43,440 nucleotides of DNA from Thermosinus carboxydivorans Nor1 (lineage in GTDB: Bacteria > Bacillota > Negativicutes > Sporomusales > Thermosinaceae), in the NCBI RefSeq assembly GCF_000169155.1, contig NZ_AAWL01000020.1, positions 1-43,440 of the forward strand, in the 5' to 3' direction. Position 1 is the stretch's first letter. Every line of letters starts with the position of its first letter. Of this stretch, positions 36,501-43,440 are shown piece by piece. The position numbers were made by a program, and so were the translations under genes. The notes beneath the pieces are model-generated. The model saw only the letters and a program-made list of their open reading frames with translations. It had not been told where the DNA came from and did not search any database.

Positions 36501-37606
36501 CTACTCCTTCTTGCCGCCGCGCAGGTAGGCTTCGATAAAGAGGTCGATTTCGCCGTCCATCACGGCCTGCACATTACCCGTTTCGGCATTAGTCCGGTGG
36601 TCTTTGACCAGGTTATAGGGGTGGAAAACATAGGAACGGATTTGGCTGCCCCATTCGATGGCCTGATAGTCGCCGGCCAGCTCGGACTTTTTCTGTTCCC
36701 GCTTTTGCCGTTCCAGCTCAAACAGCTTGGCCCGTAAGAGCCGCATGGCCTGTTCGCGGTTTTGGATCTGCGACCGCTCACTCTGGCACTGGACGACAAT
36801 GCCAGTGGGCAAGTGGGTGATCCGCACCGCCGATTCGGTCTTGTTGACATGCTGGCCGCCGGCGCCGCCGGAACGGAAGGTATCGATCTTAAGATCGGCG
36901 GGATTAATTACGATTTCCGTATTGTCATCGATTTCCGGCATGACATCGACCGCCGCGAAGGACGTATGGCGGCGGCCGGAAGCGTCGAACGGCGAAATGC
37001 GGACCAAGCGGTGAACACCTTTTTCCGCCTTGAGATAACCGTAAGCGTTGCGGCCGGCGACGGTGATGGTGGCGCTTTTGATGCCCGCCTCCTCACCGGC
37101 CAGCGCATCCAAGAGTTCCACCTTGTAGCCGCGCTTTTCCGCCCAGCGCATATACATCCTGAGCAGCATCTGGGCCCAGTCCTGGGCTTCCGTGCCCCCG
37201 GCCCCAGCATGGAGGGTAAGGATGGCATTATTAGCATCATACTCGCCGGTCAGGAGAACGGTAAGCTCCAGCTGCTCCAGGTCTTTCGCCAGCGCGCGCA
37301 GTTCGGCGGCCACCTCGTCATAAACGCTGTCGTCCCCTTCATCCATGCCAAGCTGCCACAAGGCGGCCACATCGCTGTGGCGGCTGCGCAGCTGTTGGTA
37401 TTGGCTGATGCTGTCCTTGAGGGCTGTCACTTCCTGCGCGATTTTTTGCGCCTCCGCCGGATCATCCCAGAAGTCGGGAGCGCTCATTTTATGTTCCAAA
37501 AGGGCAATTCTCTCCTCTTTGCCAGCGACGTCAAAAGAGAAACCCTCACTTCGTCCAATTTTTGCCCTAAGAATTCGATTTCTTTCTCCAGTTCTTCCAG
37601 TAACAA
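36501..37606 (-). CDS. prfB: Peptide chain release factor 2 (frameshift gene)
   Basis: About 367 residues after recoding. RF2 releases peptides at UGA and UAA: SPF anticodon-like motif in RISPFDASGRR, GGQ in RSGGAGGQHVNKTESAVR. The first ~22 codons start at TTG 37606, 7 nt after AGAGGAG, and read LLEELEKEIEFLGQKLDEVRVS. The rest continues in another frame as DVAGKEERIALLEHKMSAPDFWDD. At the switch the canonical RF2 site CTTTGAC, preceded by an AGGG Shine-Dalgarno, is present but with four T instead of three, so a +1 shift alone does not join the frames. It follows secA by 24 bp, as in B. subtilis. Confidence 0.9.
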
Positions 37607-37630
37607 AACAATACTCCTCTCACTCTTTAT

Positions 37631-40138
37631 TTACCTGCCCCCGCAGCACTTCTTATATTTCTTGCCTGACCCGCAGGGGCAAGGGTCATTGCGGCCGATA
37701 TGGTTTTTGTTGACCACCGGGGTATGGCTGGCCGCCTGCTCGTCCTCGCCGTGGCTGGTGTGGGCGTGCTGGAGGTGGTCTTCAGGCTGGCTGACAATAT
37801 TGACGTGGTAAATAAACTTGACGATGTCCTGCTGGATGTTGTCAATCATCTGCTGGAACATGTCGTAGGCCTCAATCTTGTATTCGATGAGCGGGTTCTT
37901 CTGGCCGTAGGCGCGCAGACCAATGCCCTCGCGCAGCATATCCATGGCATCAAGGTGGTCCATCCACTTGGCGTCGACCACCTTGAGCATAACCACCTTT
38001 TCCAGCTCTCGCATCGTTTCGGCGCCAAAGAGCCGTTCGCGCGCATCATAGGCCTCGGTCGCCACCTTAACGAGCTCTTCCCGCAGCTCGTCGCGGCTCA
38101 GCCTGGCCAGCTCTTCTTTGGTCAGCCGACCGGCCGGCGCAAAATACCCTTCACAGTATTCGATGAGAGCATCGTAATCCCATTCTTCGGGGTAGACTTT
38201 TTCGTTGGCGTACAGCTCCATGCCGCGGTCGATGATTTTTTCGATCATGGGGAAGATATGCTCCCGCAAGTTCTCGCCCATCAAAATCTTGCGCCGCTGG
38301 CTGTAGATGACTTCCCGCTGCTGGTTCATAACATCGTCGTACTCGAGGACATACTTGCGGATTTCGAAGTTGCGGGCCTCCACCTTCTTCTGGGCCTGCT
38401 CGATCGAGCGGGTGATGAGAGGATGTTCAATGGGCTCATCTTCCTCCATGCCCAGTTTATCCATGATCGTGGCGATGTTGTCCGACCCGAACAGACGCAT
38501 AAGATCGTCCTCCAGCGACAGATAGAACCGCGATGAACCAGGGTCGCCCTGCCGGCCGGCCCGGCCGCGCAGCTGGTTGTCGATGCGGCGGCTCTCATGC
38601 CGCTCAGTACCGATGATATGCAGGCCGCCGAGCTCGGCCACGCCTTCGCCCAACACTATGTCGGTACCGCGGCCGGCCATGTTGGTGGCGATGGTGACAG
38701 CGCCGCGCTGACCGGCTTGGGCCACGATCTGGGCTTCCAGCTCATGGTATTTGGCATTGAGAACGTTATGCGGGATACCTTCCCGTTTCAGCATGGCGCT
38801 CAGTTCTTCTGACTGGGCGATCGAGGTGGTGCCGACCAGGACAGGCTGGCCCTTGCGGTGCCGCTCGATAATCTCCCGGACTACGGCCTTGTACTTGGCC
38901 CGCTTGGTCTTATAGATGACGTCCGGGAGGTCCTCACGGATAACCGGCTTATTCGTCGGGATGACGACAACGTCCAGGCCGTAGATCTTGCGGAACTCTT
39001 CCTCCTCCGTCTTCGCCGTGCCGGTCATGCCGGCCAGCTTGCGATACATCCGGAAATAATTCTGGAAGGTGATGGACGCCAGCGTCTGGCTTTCCCGCTC
39101 GATCTTCACGCCTTCCTTGGCCTCAATGGCCTGATGGAGACCGTCGGAGTAGCGGCGGCCAAACATCAGCCGGCCGGTGAACTCGTCGACAATGATGACC
39201 TGGCCGTCTTTCACCACATAGTCGCGGTCGCGCTTCATCAGAGCATGAGCCCGCAGAGCCTGGTTGAAATGATGGGAGAGCTGCATATTGTCGCTCTCAT
39301 AGAGGTTTTTCACGCCCAGCGCTTTTTCCACTTTGGCAATGCCACTCTCAGTCGGGGCCACGGTACGGGCCTTTTCATCCACCGTATAGTCTTCGCCTTC
39401 TTTGAGCTTGGGCACGATCCGGGCCAAGACATAATACAAGTCGGTGGACTTTTCCCCCGGCCCGGAAATAATCAGCGGCGTCCGCGCCTCGTCAATGAGG
39501 ATGCTGTCCACCTCGTCGACGATGGCGTAGTTAAGCTCCCGCTGCACCATCTGCTCGGGATAAATGACCATGTTGTCCCGCAGGTAATCGAAGCCAAACT
39601 CGTTGTTGGTGCCATAGGTCACATCGGCGCTATAGGCCAGCTTGCGGTCGGCGTAGTCCAGCCCGTGGACAATAAGCCCCACGGACAGGCCCAGGAAACG
39701 ATACACTTTGCCCATCCACTCGCTGTCCCGCCGGGCCAGATAATCGTTGACAGTAACAACATGGACGCCCTTGCCGGTAAGAGCATTTAAATACACCGGC
39801 AGCGTCGCCACCAACGTCTTGCCTTCACCGGTGCGCATTTCGGCGATTTTCCCCTCGTGCAGGGCAATGCCGCCGAGGAGCTGCACGTCAAAGTGCCGCA
39901 TGCCGAGCACCCGGCGCGACGCTTCCCGCACCACGGCAAACGCCTCGGGCAGCAGGTCCTCCAGCGTCGCGCCCTTTTCCAGCCGCCGCTTAAATTCCCC
40001 GGTTTTGGCAGTCAGGGAGGCGTCGCTCATATTGATAAAGTCCTGTTCCAGCGCGTTGATTTTATCCACATATTTCATCATACGCTTGAGTTCGCGTTCA
40101 TTGTCGTCGCCAAACAGTTTCTTGAGAAACCCTAGCAC
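37631..40138 (-). CDS. secA: Preprotein translocase ATPase SecA
   Basis: 835 residues. Walker A MRTGEGKT (101-108), DEVD box (208-211), the [12 protein letters not shown] helicase motif VI region, preprotein cross-linking domain between, and a C-terminal SEC-C zinc motif [13 protein letters not shown] (C820, C822, C831, C832) that binds SecB or ribosomes. It starts at GTG 40138, with GGGAGTGAT before it. It drives secreted proteins through SecYEG, including the many exported products of this window. First gene of secA-prfB. Confidence 0.97.
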   Translation of the reverse strand: MLGFLKKLFGDDNERELKRMMKYVDKINALEQDFINMSDASLTAKTGEFKRRLEKGATLEDLLPEAFAVVREASRRVLGMRHFDVQLLGGIALHEGKIAEMRTGEGKTLVATLPVYLNALTGKGVHVVTVNDYLARRDSEWMGKVYRFLGLSVGLIVHGLDYADRKLAYSADVTYGTNNEFGFDYLRDNMVIYPEQMVQRELNYAIVDEVDSILIDEARTPLIISGPGEKSTDLYYVLARIVPKLKEGEDYTVDEKARTVAPTESGIAKVEKALGVKNLYESDNMQLSHHFNQALRAHALMKRDRDYVVKDGQVIIVDEFTGRLMFGRRYSDGLHQAIEAKEGVKIERESQTLASITFQNYFRMYRKLAGMTGTAKTEEEEFRKIYGLDVVVIPTNKPVIREDLPDVIYKTKRAKYKAVVREIIERHRKGQPVLVGTTSIAQSEELSAMLKREGIPHNVLNAKYHELEAQIVAQAGQRGAVTIATNMAGRGTDIVLGEGVAELGGLHIIGTERHESRRIDNQLRGRAGRQGDPGSSRFYLSLEDDLMRLFGSDNIATIMDKLGMEEDEPIEHPLITRSIEQAQKKVEARNFEIRKYVLEYDDVMNQQREVIYSQRRKILMGENLREHIFPMIEKIIDRGMELYANEKVYPEEWDYDALIEYCEGYFAPAGRLTKEELARLSRDELREELVKVATEAYDARERLFGAETMRELEKVVMLKVVDAKWMDHLDAMDMLREGIGLRAYGQKNPLIEYKIEAYDMFQQMIDNIQQDIVKFIYHVNIVSQPEDHLQHAHTSHGEDEQAASHTPVVNKNHIGRNDPCPCGSGKKYKKCCGGR

Positions 40139-40164
40139 GCTATCACTCCCTAGAATTAATGCCT

Positions 40165-40192
40165 ATTATAAAATTTTACCAGAAGGAGGCAA
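40165..40192 (-). promoter_or_regulatory. Sigma-A promoter of secA
   Basis: Minus strand -35 TTGCCT (40187-40192) and consensus -10 TATAAT (40165-40170), spacing 16 bp, 26 bp before the GTG start. Confidence 0.65.
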
Positions 40193-40204
40193 ATAAGTCA
40201 AAAA

Positions 40205-40221
40205 TTCGGCGCAGAGCCGAA
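40205..40221 (-). terminator. Small hairpin upstream of the secA promoter
   Basis: Stem TTCGGC / GCCGAA with a 5-nt loop and a T5 tract on the minus strand. It could end read-through from the adjoining repeat copy before the secA promoter. Confidence 0.4.
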
Positions 40222-40278
40222 AAACCCTTTTCCCGTGTAGTATTTACCAACCGGGGAGTTTATATTGAACATGTAAAG

Positions 40279-40413
40279 AACCACAGAGAGCGCGGAGAAA
40301 AAATTTTTGTTATTTGTTAGCGCGATGAATATCGCGCCTCTGTGTTCTCCGTGGTTAAAAATAATTTTTTATTATTTGTGGCGCCATTTATTGGCATGAT
40401 TATCTCCGCGGTT
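40279..40413 (+). repeat. Interspersed palindromic repeat, copy 7 (from arm B on)
   Basis: It starts directly at arm B (AACCACAGAGAGCGCGGAG) without the left arm and M1. M2 is GCGCGAT-GAAT-ATCGCGC, then arm B', then M3 with one arm shortened (GCGCCATTTATTGGCA), and it ends CGCGGTT. Confidence 0.88.
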
Positions 40414-40483
40414 AAAATAATGTTTAAATTTTTTATTGGCGGGAAAGAATATAGGTGAATGTACTTTTTCCGGAGGAACCAGC

Positions 40484-40678
40484 ATGAACACCATCGACAT
40501 CGTCGGGCAGATTGCCGACATGAAAACCGTCGATTACCGCAATACCCTGGCCATCTCGGTTCTCATCGAGCTCTTGGTGGAAAAAGGCCTGTTCACCCGC
40601 CAGGAATTCGCGGCCAAGGCCGCCGAGCTGGAACAAGCCTCGCTGGCCGAAATTATCCTTAAGCGGCGCCTGCGCTAA
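40484..40678 (+). CDS. Small 64-aa helical protein, unrecognised
   Basis: Plus strand. CCGGAGGA is placed 6 nt before ATG 40484; the open frame reaches further up to 40436 but without a ribosome site. The peptide begins MNTIDIVGQIADMKTVDYRN and then has two predicted helices (ISVLIELLVEKGLFTRQEF, and AAKAAELEQASLAEIILKRR). It has no Cys, no signal peptide and no membrane segment. The ELLVEKGLFTRQEF pattern resembles a small winged or dimerisation helix pair, but I do not recognise the family. It is convergent with hpf and ends in a 16-bp-stem terminator. Confidence 0.7.
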   Translation: MNTIDIVGQIADMKTVDYRNTLAISVLIELLVEKGLFTRQEFAAKAAELEQASLAEIILKRRLR

Positions 40679-40681
40679 GGC

Positions 40682-40717
40682 AAAAATCCCGGTGAGCAAG
40701 AGCTCACCGGGATTTTT
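40682..40717. terminator. Bidirectional terminator between the 64-aa gene and hpf
   Basis: A 16-bp perfect stem AAAAATCCCGGTGAGC / GCTCACCGGGATTTTT with AAGA loop, serving both convergent genes. Confidence 0.95.
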
Positions 40718-40722
40718 GCGTG

Positions 40723-41247
40723 TTAAAACTCAGGCTCAATCAAGCCATAGTTGCCATCTTTGCGACGATAGATGACATTGACCTGTTCCGTTTCGGCGTT
40801 CATAAACACATAGAAGTCGTGGTTGATGAGGTTCATCTGCATGATGGCCTCTTCCACATCCATCGGCTTGACCGGGAACCGCTTGGTTTTGACCACCCGG
40901 AAATCTTCGCTTTCCCCGCCATTACCGGCGACAAGGTCGGTCTTGAAGGTTCCGGCCCGCAGTTTACGAGCAATTTTGGTCTTATATTTTTCTATCTGTT
41001 TTTCCAGCTTTTCGATTACCAGGTCGATTGAGGCGTACATATCGGTGGTGGCTTCCTCGCCCCGCAACAGCATGCCGTTGACCGGCACCGTCACCTCCAC
41101 GATATGGCGGCCTTTTTCCACGGTGAGGATTACAGTAATTTCGCCGAGAGCATCAAAATACTTCGTGATTTTGCCAACCCGCTTCGCCACATAGTCTTTG
41201 AGCGCCGGTGTAACGTCGATATTCTTGCCTCGAACGATAATTGCCAT
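40723..41247 (-). CDS. hpf: Ribosome hibernation promoting factor, long form
   Basis: 174 residues. N-terminal HPF/RaiA domain 1-100 (IIVRGKNIDVTPALKDYVAKRVGKI..., MYASIDLVIEKLEKQIEKYKTK), a linker, and the C-terminal dimerisation domain about 118-174 (VVKTKRFPVKPMDVEEAIMQMNLINHDFYVFMNAETEQVNVIYRRKDGNYGLIEP). The long form links two 70S ribosomes into an inactive 100S dimer in starvation. GGGGATGGGG precedes the ATG. A sigma-H-type promoter lies upstream, matching the stationary-phase control known for the B. subtilis homologue. Confidence 0.96.
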   Translation of the reverse strand: MAIIVRGKNIDVTPALKDYVAKRVGKITKYFDALGEITVILTVEKGRHIVEVTVPVNGMLLRGEEATTDMYASIDLVIEKLEKQIEKYKTKIARKLRAGTFKTDLVAGNGGESEDFRVVKTKRFPVKPMDVEEAIMQMNLINHDFYVFMNAETEQVNVIYRRKDGNYGLIEPEF

Positions 41248-41284
41248 ATTACCCCATCCCCTTTCGAGAGTTCTATTTAGTATT

Positions 41285-41311
41285 ATTCCCCATGAAATTA
41301 AAAATTCCTGT
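41285..41311 (-). promoter_or_regulatory. Sigma-H-type promoter of hpf
   Basis: Minus strand ACAGGAATT (41303-41311) and GGGGAAT (41285-41291), separated by 11 bp. This fits every position of the sigma-H consensus RnAGGAwWW-N11/12-RnnGAAT as I know it from B. subtilis. A TTGACA (41309-41314) overlaps it but has no -10 at proper spacing. Confidence 0.6.
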
Positions 41312-41365
41312 CAAAAAATTCATTTAAAATTGTAAATAGTTGTCGAATTTTGCGCTTTTTAATAA

Positions 41366-41555
41366 AACCGCCAAAGACGCAAAGAACGCAAAGGGCTACG
41401 CGCGCGACAGTAGTCGCGCATGAATTATATTATAGAACCACAGAGGACGCGGAGGGTATTTTTACTTTAGCGCAATGAAATCGCGCTCTCCGCGGTTGAA
41501 TAACTATTTTCATGCTTTGTGGTGCCGATTTATCGGCATGATCATCTCTATGGTT
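41366..41555 (+). repeat. Interspersed palindromic repeat, copy 8 (near full)
   Basis: Full order. M1 CGCGAC-AGTA-GTCGCG, arm B, M2 with a small deletion (AGCGCAATGAAATCGCGCT), a shortened arm B' and M3 as a perfect stem (TGCCGAT-TT-ATCGGCA). It ends ATGGTT. Confidence 0.92.
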
Positions 41556-41575
41556 AAAATAGTTTACCCTAAACA

Positions 41576-41601
41576 TAAAAACCCGGCAGTTACGCCGGGT
41601 T
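41576..41601 (-). terminator. Terminator of the cold-shock gene
   Basis: Minus strand AACCCGGC-GTAACT-GCCGGGTT followed by TTT, two bases past the stop codon. Confidence 0.85.
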
Positions 41602-41603
41602 GG

Positions 41604-41810
41604 TTAACTTTTTACTAGTTTTACTACGTTAGCAGCCTGCGGTCCACGCGTGCCTTCCACGATGTCGAACTCCACCGTTTGCCCTTCAGTCAGCGATTTG
41701 AAGCCCTGCTCCTGAATGGCCGAGAAGTGAACGAAAACGTCGCCGCCGTCTTCCCGCTCGATGAAACCATAGCCTTTCTCCGCGTTGAACCATTTTACTT
41801 TACCGATCAT
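41604..41810 (-). CDS. Cold-shock domain protein (CspA family)
   Basis: 68 residues, OB fold, single-stranded RNA/DNA chaperone. RNP1 KGYGFIE and RNP2 DVFVHFSAI are intact, after [19 protein letters not shown] precedes ATG 41810; the longer frame to 41852 has no ribosome site. It is monocistronic with its own strong promoter and terminator. Confidence 0.97.
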   Translation of the reverse strand: MIGKVKWFNAEKGYGFIEREDGGDVFVHFSAIQEQGFKSLTEGQTVEFDIVEGTRGPQAANVVKLVKS

Positions 41811-41865
41811 GAAAATTCCTCCTAAAAACATGTTGCTACAGGCCACTAACAATGACCACTATCCC

Positions 41866-41894
41866 ACTATACCACACCTGGAAAGACATGTCAA
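41866..41894 (-). promoter_or_regulatory. Strong sigma-A promoter of the cold-shock gene
   Basis: Minus strand consensus -35 TTGACA (41889-41894), 17-bp spacer, -10 TATAGT (41866-41871) with extended TGG in front. It leaves a leader of about 50 nt before the ATG. Confidence 0.8.
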
Positions 41895-41904
41895 CGCACA
41901 AAGG

Positions 41905-42624
41905 TTACAGAATCTTGGAAAGGAAGCTGCGGGTCCGTTCCTCTTTGGCATTGGTAAAAAGCTCTTCCGGGGTGCCTTCCTCGATAATACGGCCTTCGTC
42001 CATGAAAATAACCCGGTCGCCCACCTCGCGGGCAAAGCCCATCTCATGGGTCACCACCACCATAGTCATCCCTTCGTTGGCCAGCGTCTTCATAACATCC
42101 AGCACCTCTTTAATCATTTCCGGGTCGAGGGCAGACGTCGGCTCGTCGAACAACATGACCTTGGGCCGCATCGCCAGGGCGCGGGCAATAGCCACCCGCT
42201 GCTGCTGACCGCCGGACAGCTGCTCGGGATAGGCGTGGGCCTTGTCCGACAGCCCGACTTTGGCCAAGAGATCCATGGCGATTTTTTCCGCCTCTGCCCT
42301 CGGCATTTTCCGCACGACGGTGGGAGCGAGCGTGATGTTGTCCAGCACCGTCATATGGGGGAACAGATTGAAACGCTGGAACACCATCCCCACTTCTTCC
42401 CGCACCTTGTTGATATTAACCTCGCTGTTAAGAGGAATGCCGTCGACGATAATTTCGCCTTCGGTGGGCTGTTCGAGATAGTTGATGCAACGCAGCAACG
42501 TGCTCTTGCCTGAGCCGCTGGGGCCGATGATTACGACCACTTCTTGCTCGTTCACATGGGCGTTGACTCCTTTGAGCACATGGAGGTTGCCGAACTTCTT
42601 ATGAACATTTTTAATGCTTATCAT
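41905..42624 (-). CDS. Polar amino acid ABC transporter ATP-binding protein (GlnQ type)
   Basis: 239 residues. Walker [10 protein letters not shown] (34-42), signature [10 protein letters not shown] (136-145), Walker [16 protein letters not shown] (156-170), H-loop VVVTHEM. The [20 protein letters not shown] start and [13 protein letters not shown] segment are typical of GlnQ/ArtP. GGAGG precedes the ATG. It overlaps the permease gene by 14 bp. The amino acid cannot be named. Confidence 0.93.
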   Translation of the reverse strand: MISIKNVHKKFGNLHVLKGVNAHVNEQEVVVIIGPSGSGKSTLLRCINYLEQPTEGEIIVDGIPLNSEVNINKVREEVGMVFQRFNLFPHMTVLDNITLAPTVVRKMPRAEAEKIAMDLLAKVGLSDKAHAYPEQLSGGQQQRVAIARALAMRPKVMLFDEPTSALDPEMIKEVLDVMKTLANEGMTMVVVTHEMGFAREVGDRVIFMDEGRIIEEGTPEELFTNAKEERTRSFLSKIL

Positions 42625-43276
42625 CGATCTTGTACCTCCGCTCCAGATAATCTACCAGGCGAGAAATGGTCAGCGTCATGACGAGGTAGATGAAAGCGAC
42701 GGTCAGCCAAATTTCAAACGAGCCGTACGTCCGGGCAATGATTAACTGGCCGCGGCGGGTAAGTTCCTCAAAGCCAATGACCGATACCAGCGACGAGTCC
42801 TTGAGCATAGCAATAAACTCATTGCCGAGCGGGGGAATGATGCGTTTAAACGCCTGGGGCAAAATTATGTAGCGCATGGTCTGGGCCCAGCTCATGCCCA
42901 GCGAGCGCCCTGCTTCCATTTGCCCTTTGTCGATCGACTGGATGCCCGCCCGGAAAATCTCGGCCACATAAGCGCCGCTATTGATGCCGCAAGCGGTGAT
43001 GGCGGCGATAAACGGGTCAATCCGCTGGCCGATGACAATGGGAATGGCAAAATAAATGATAAAGATCTGCACCAAAAGCGGCGTACCGCGCAAAAAATCC
43101 ACATAGACGGTGGCGGCCGCCCGCAACAGCCAGATGTTCGAAAGGCGGGCCATACCGACAAACATGCCGATCAACAAGCCGATGCCGACGCTGATGGCCG
43201 TAATCTGGACGGTAATGCCGGCACCCGCCAAAAGCAGCGGGAACGAGCGGACAACTAAATCAAAATCAAAATTCAT
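42611..43276 (-). CDS. Polar amino acid ABC transporter permease (HEQRo/GlnP type)
   Basis: 221 residues with about five membrane segments. Family signatures are [50 protein letters not shown] (EAA loop) and [43 protein letters not shown] precedes ATG 43276. The substrate-binding protein gene, expected in such operons, would lie beyond the right edge. Confidence 0.94.
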   Translation of the reverse strand: MNFDFDLVVRSFPLLLAGAGITVQITAISVGIGLLIGMFVGMARLSNIWLLRAAATVYVDFLRGTPLLVQIFIIYFAIPIVIGQRIDPFIAAITACGINSGAYVAEIFRAGIQSIDKGQMEAGRSLGMSWAQTMRYIILPQAFKRIIPPLGNEFIAMLKDSSLVSVIGFEELTRRGQLIIARTYGSFEIWLTVAFIYLVMTLTISRLVDYLERRYKIDDKH

Positions 43277-43399
43277 TTTCCCTCACCTTTATCTCAACCA
43301 GACTATTTATGCATATGAATGTATATTCTTGCACATAAAGATTATATGCCCCACCCCTTATGCTGTCAAATGAATTTTTCTGCTTAAAAAAACGTAAAA

Positions 43400-43440
43400 A
43401 ACCACAAAGTACGCTAAGGCCGCAAACGGTTACGGTATTA
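43400..43440 (+). repeat. Interspersed palindromic repeat, copy 9 (cut by window edge)
   Basis: Left arm only: AACCACAAAGTACGCTAAGG followed by CCGCAAACGG. It matches the start of copies 1 and 8; the rest lies outside the window. Confidence 0.7.

Noticed and set aside
38858-39790. Long plus-strand open frame opposite secA
   Set aside because: It is antisense to a conserved gene, has no ribosome site and mirrors secA codons; several similar long frames opposite other GC-rich genes were dropped for the same reason.

Overview
The window reads as a chromosomal segment of an anaerobic, endospore-lineage Firmicute, most likely one with an outer membrane (class Negativicutes, Sporomusaceae-like). 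This placement is inference. It rests on the Firmicute gene orders secA-prfB and ftsE-ftsX-(M23)-ctp-minJ-like-uvrB-uvrA, a long-form HPF with a sigma-H-type promoter, rubredoxin, CsaB next to a DUF5693 membrane protein, and a DUF2993 protein. Nearly all genes lie on the minus strand. The plus strand carries only the IS110 fragment at the left edge, a DUF3231 gene and two very small genes.

Layout. 1-0.9 kb: IS110 transposase tail and flank. 0.8-3 kb: HAD phosphatase, YvlD-like membrane protein, Ogt. 3-5.6 kb: an SsuABC/TauABC-type ABC importer. 5.7-7.9 kb: HisC-like aminotransferase and an FMN alpha-hydroxy-acid oxidase-like enzyme. 8-12.7 kb: an accessory region with DUF3231, a broken DcuC-like permease holding a group II intron scrap, an amidohydrolase, isoaspartyl dipeptidase and an Asp/Glu racemase. 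12.8-14.8 kb: rubredoxin, a 39-aa orphan, and TPM and LemA proteins. 14.9-15.3 kb: a decayed tandem array with no gene. 15.6-23.2 kb: mobA, uvrC, uvrA and uvrB. 23.3-28.8 kb: a MinJ-like PDZ protein, CtpA protease, EnvC-like M23 protein, FtsX and FtsE. 28.9-36.5 kb: M50 protease, two-subunit transketolase, YitT, CsaB, DUF5693 and DUF2993. 36.5-41.8 kb: prfB, secA, a 64-aa orphan, hpf and csp. 41.9-43.3 kb: a polar amino acid ABC transporter.

How the genes fit together. Excision repair (UvrABC) sits beside the septal cell-wall hydrolysis machine: FtsEX drives an EnvC-like activator, with CtpA and the MinJ-like protein next to it. The 30-36 kb block combines pentose metabolism with envelope polysaccharide modification. 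The 9-12.6 kb block looks like scavenging of cyclic amides and isoaspartyl peptides.

The most unusual structure is an interspersed palindromic repeat family with seven near-full or multi-module copies, one small remnant and one copy cut by the right edge. It fills most larger intergenic gaps. Its unit is about 205 bp, bounded by AACCRC...GYGGTT, with internal hairpins whose stems show paired substitutions. It has supplied the C-terminal codons of uvrB and spurious N-terminal extensions of uvrA and the M50 protease. Other points are a one-base frameshift in uvrC, one surplus T in the prfB frameshift site, and a near-perfect sigma-H promoter upstream of hpf.
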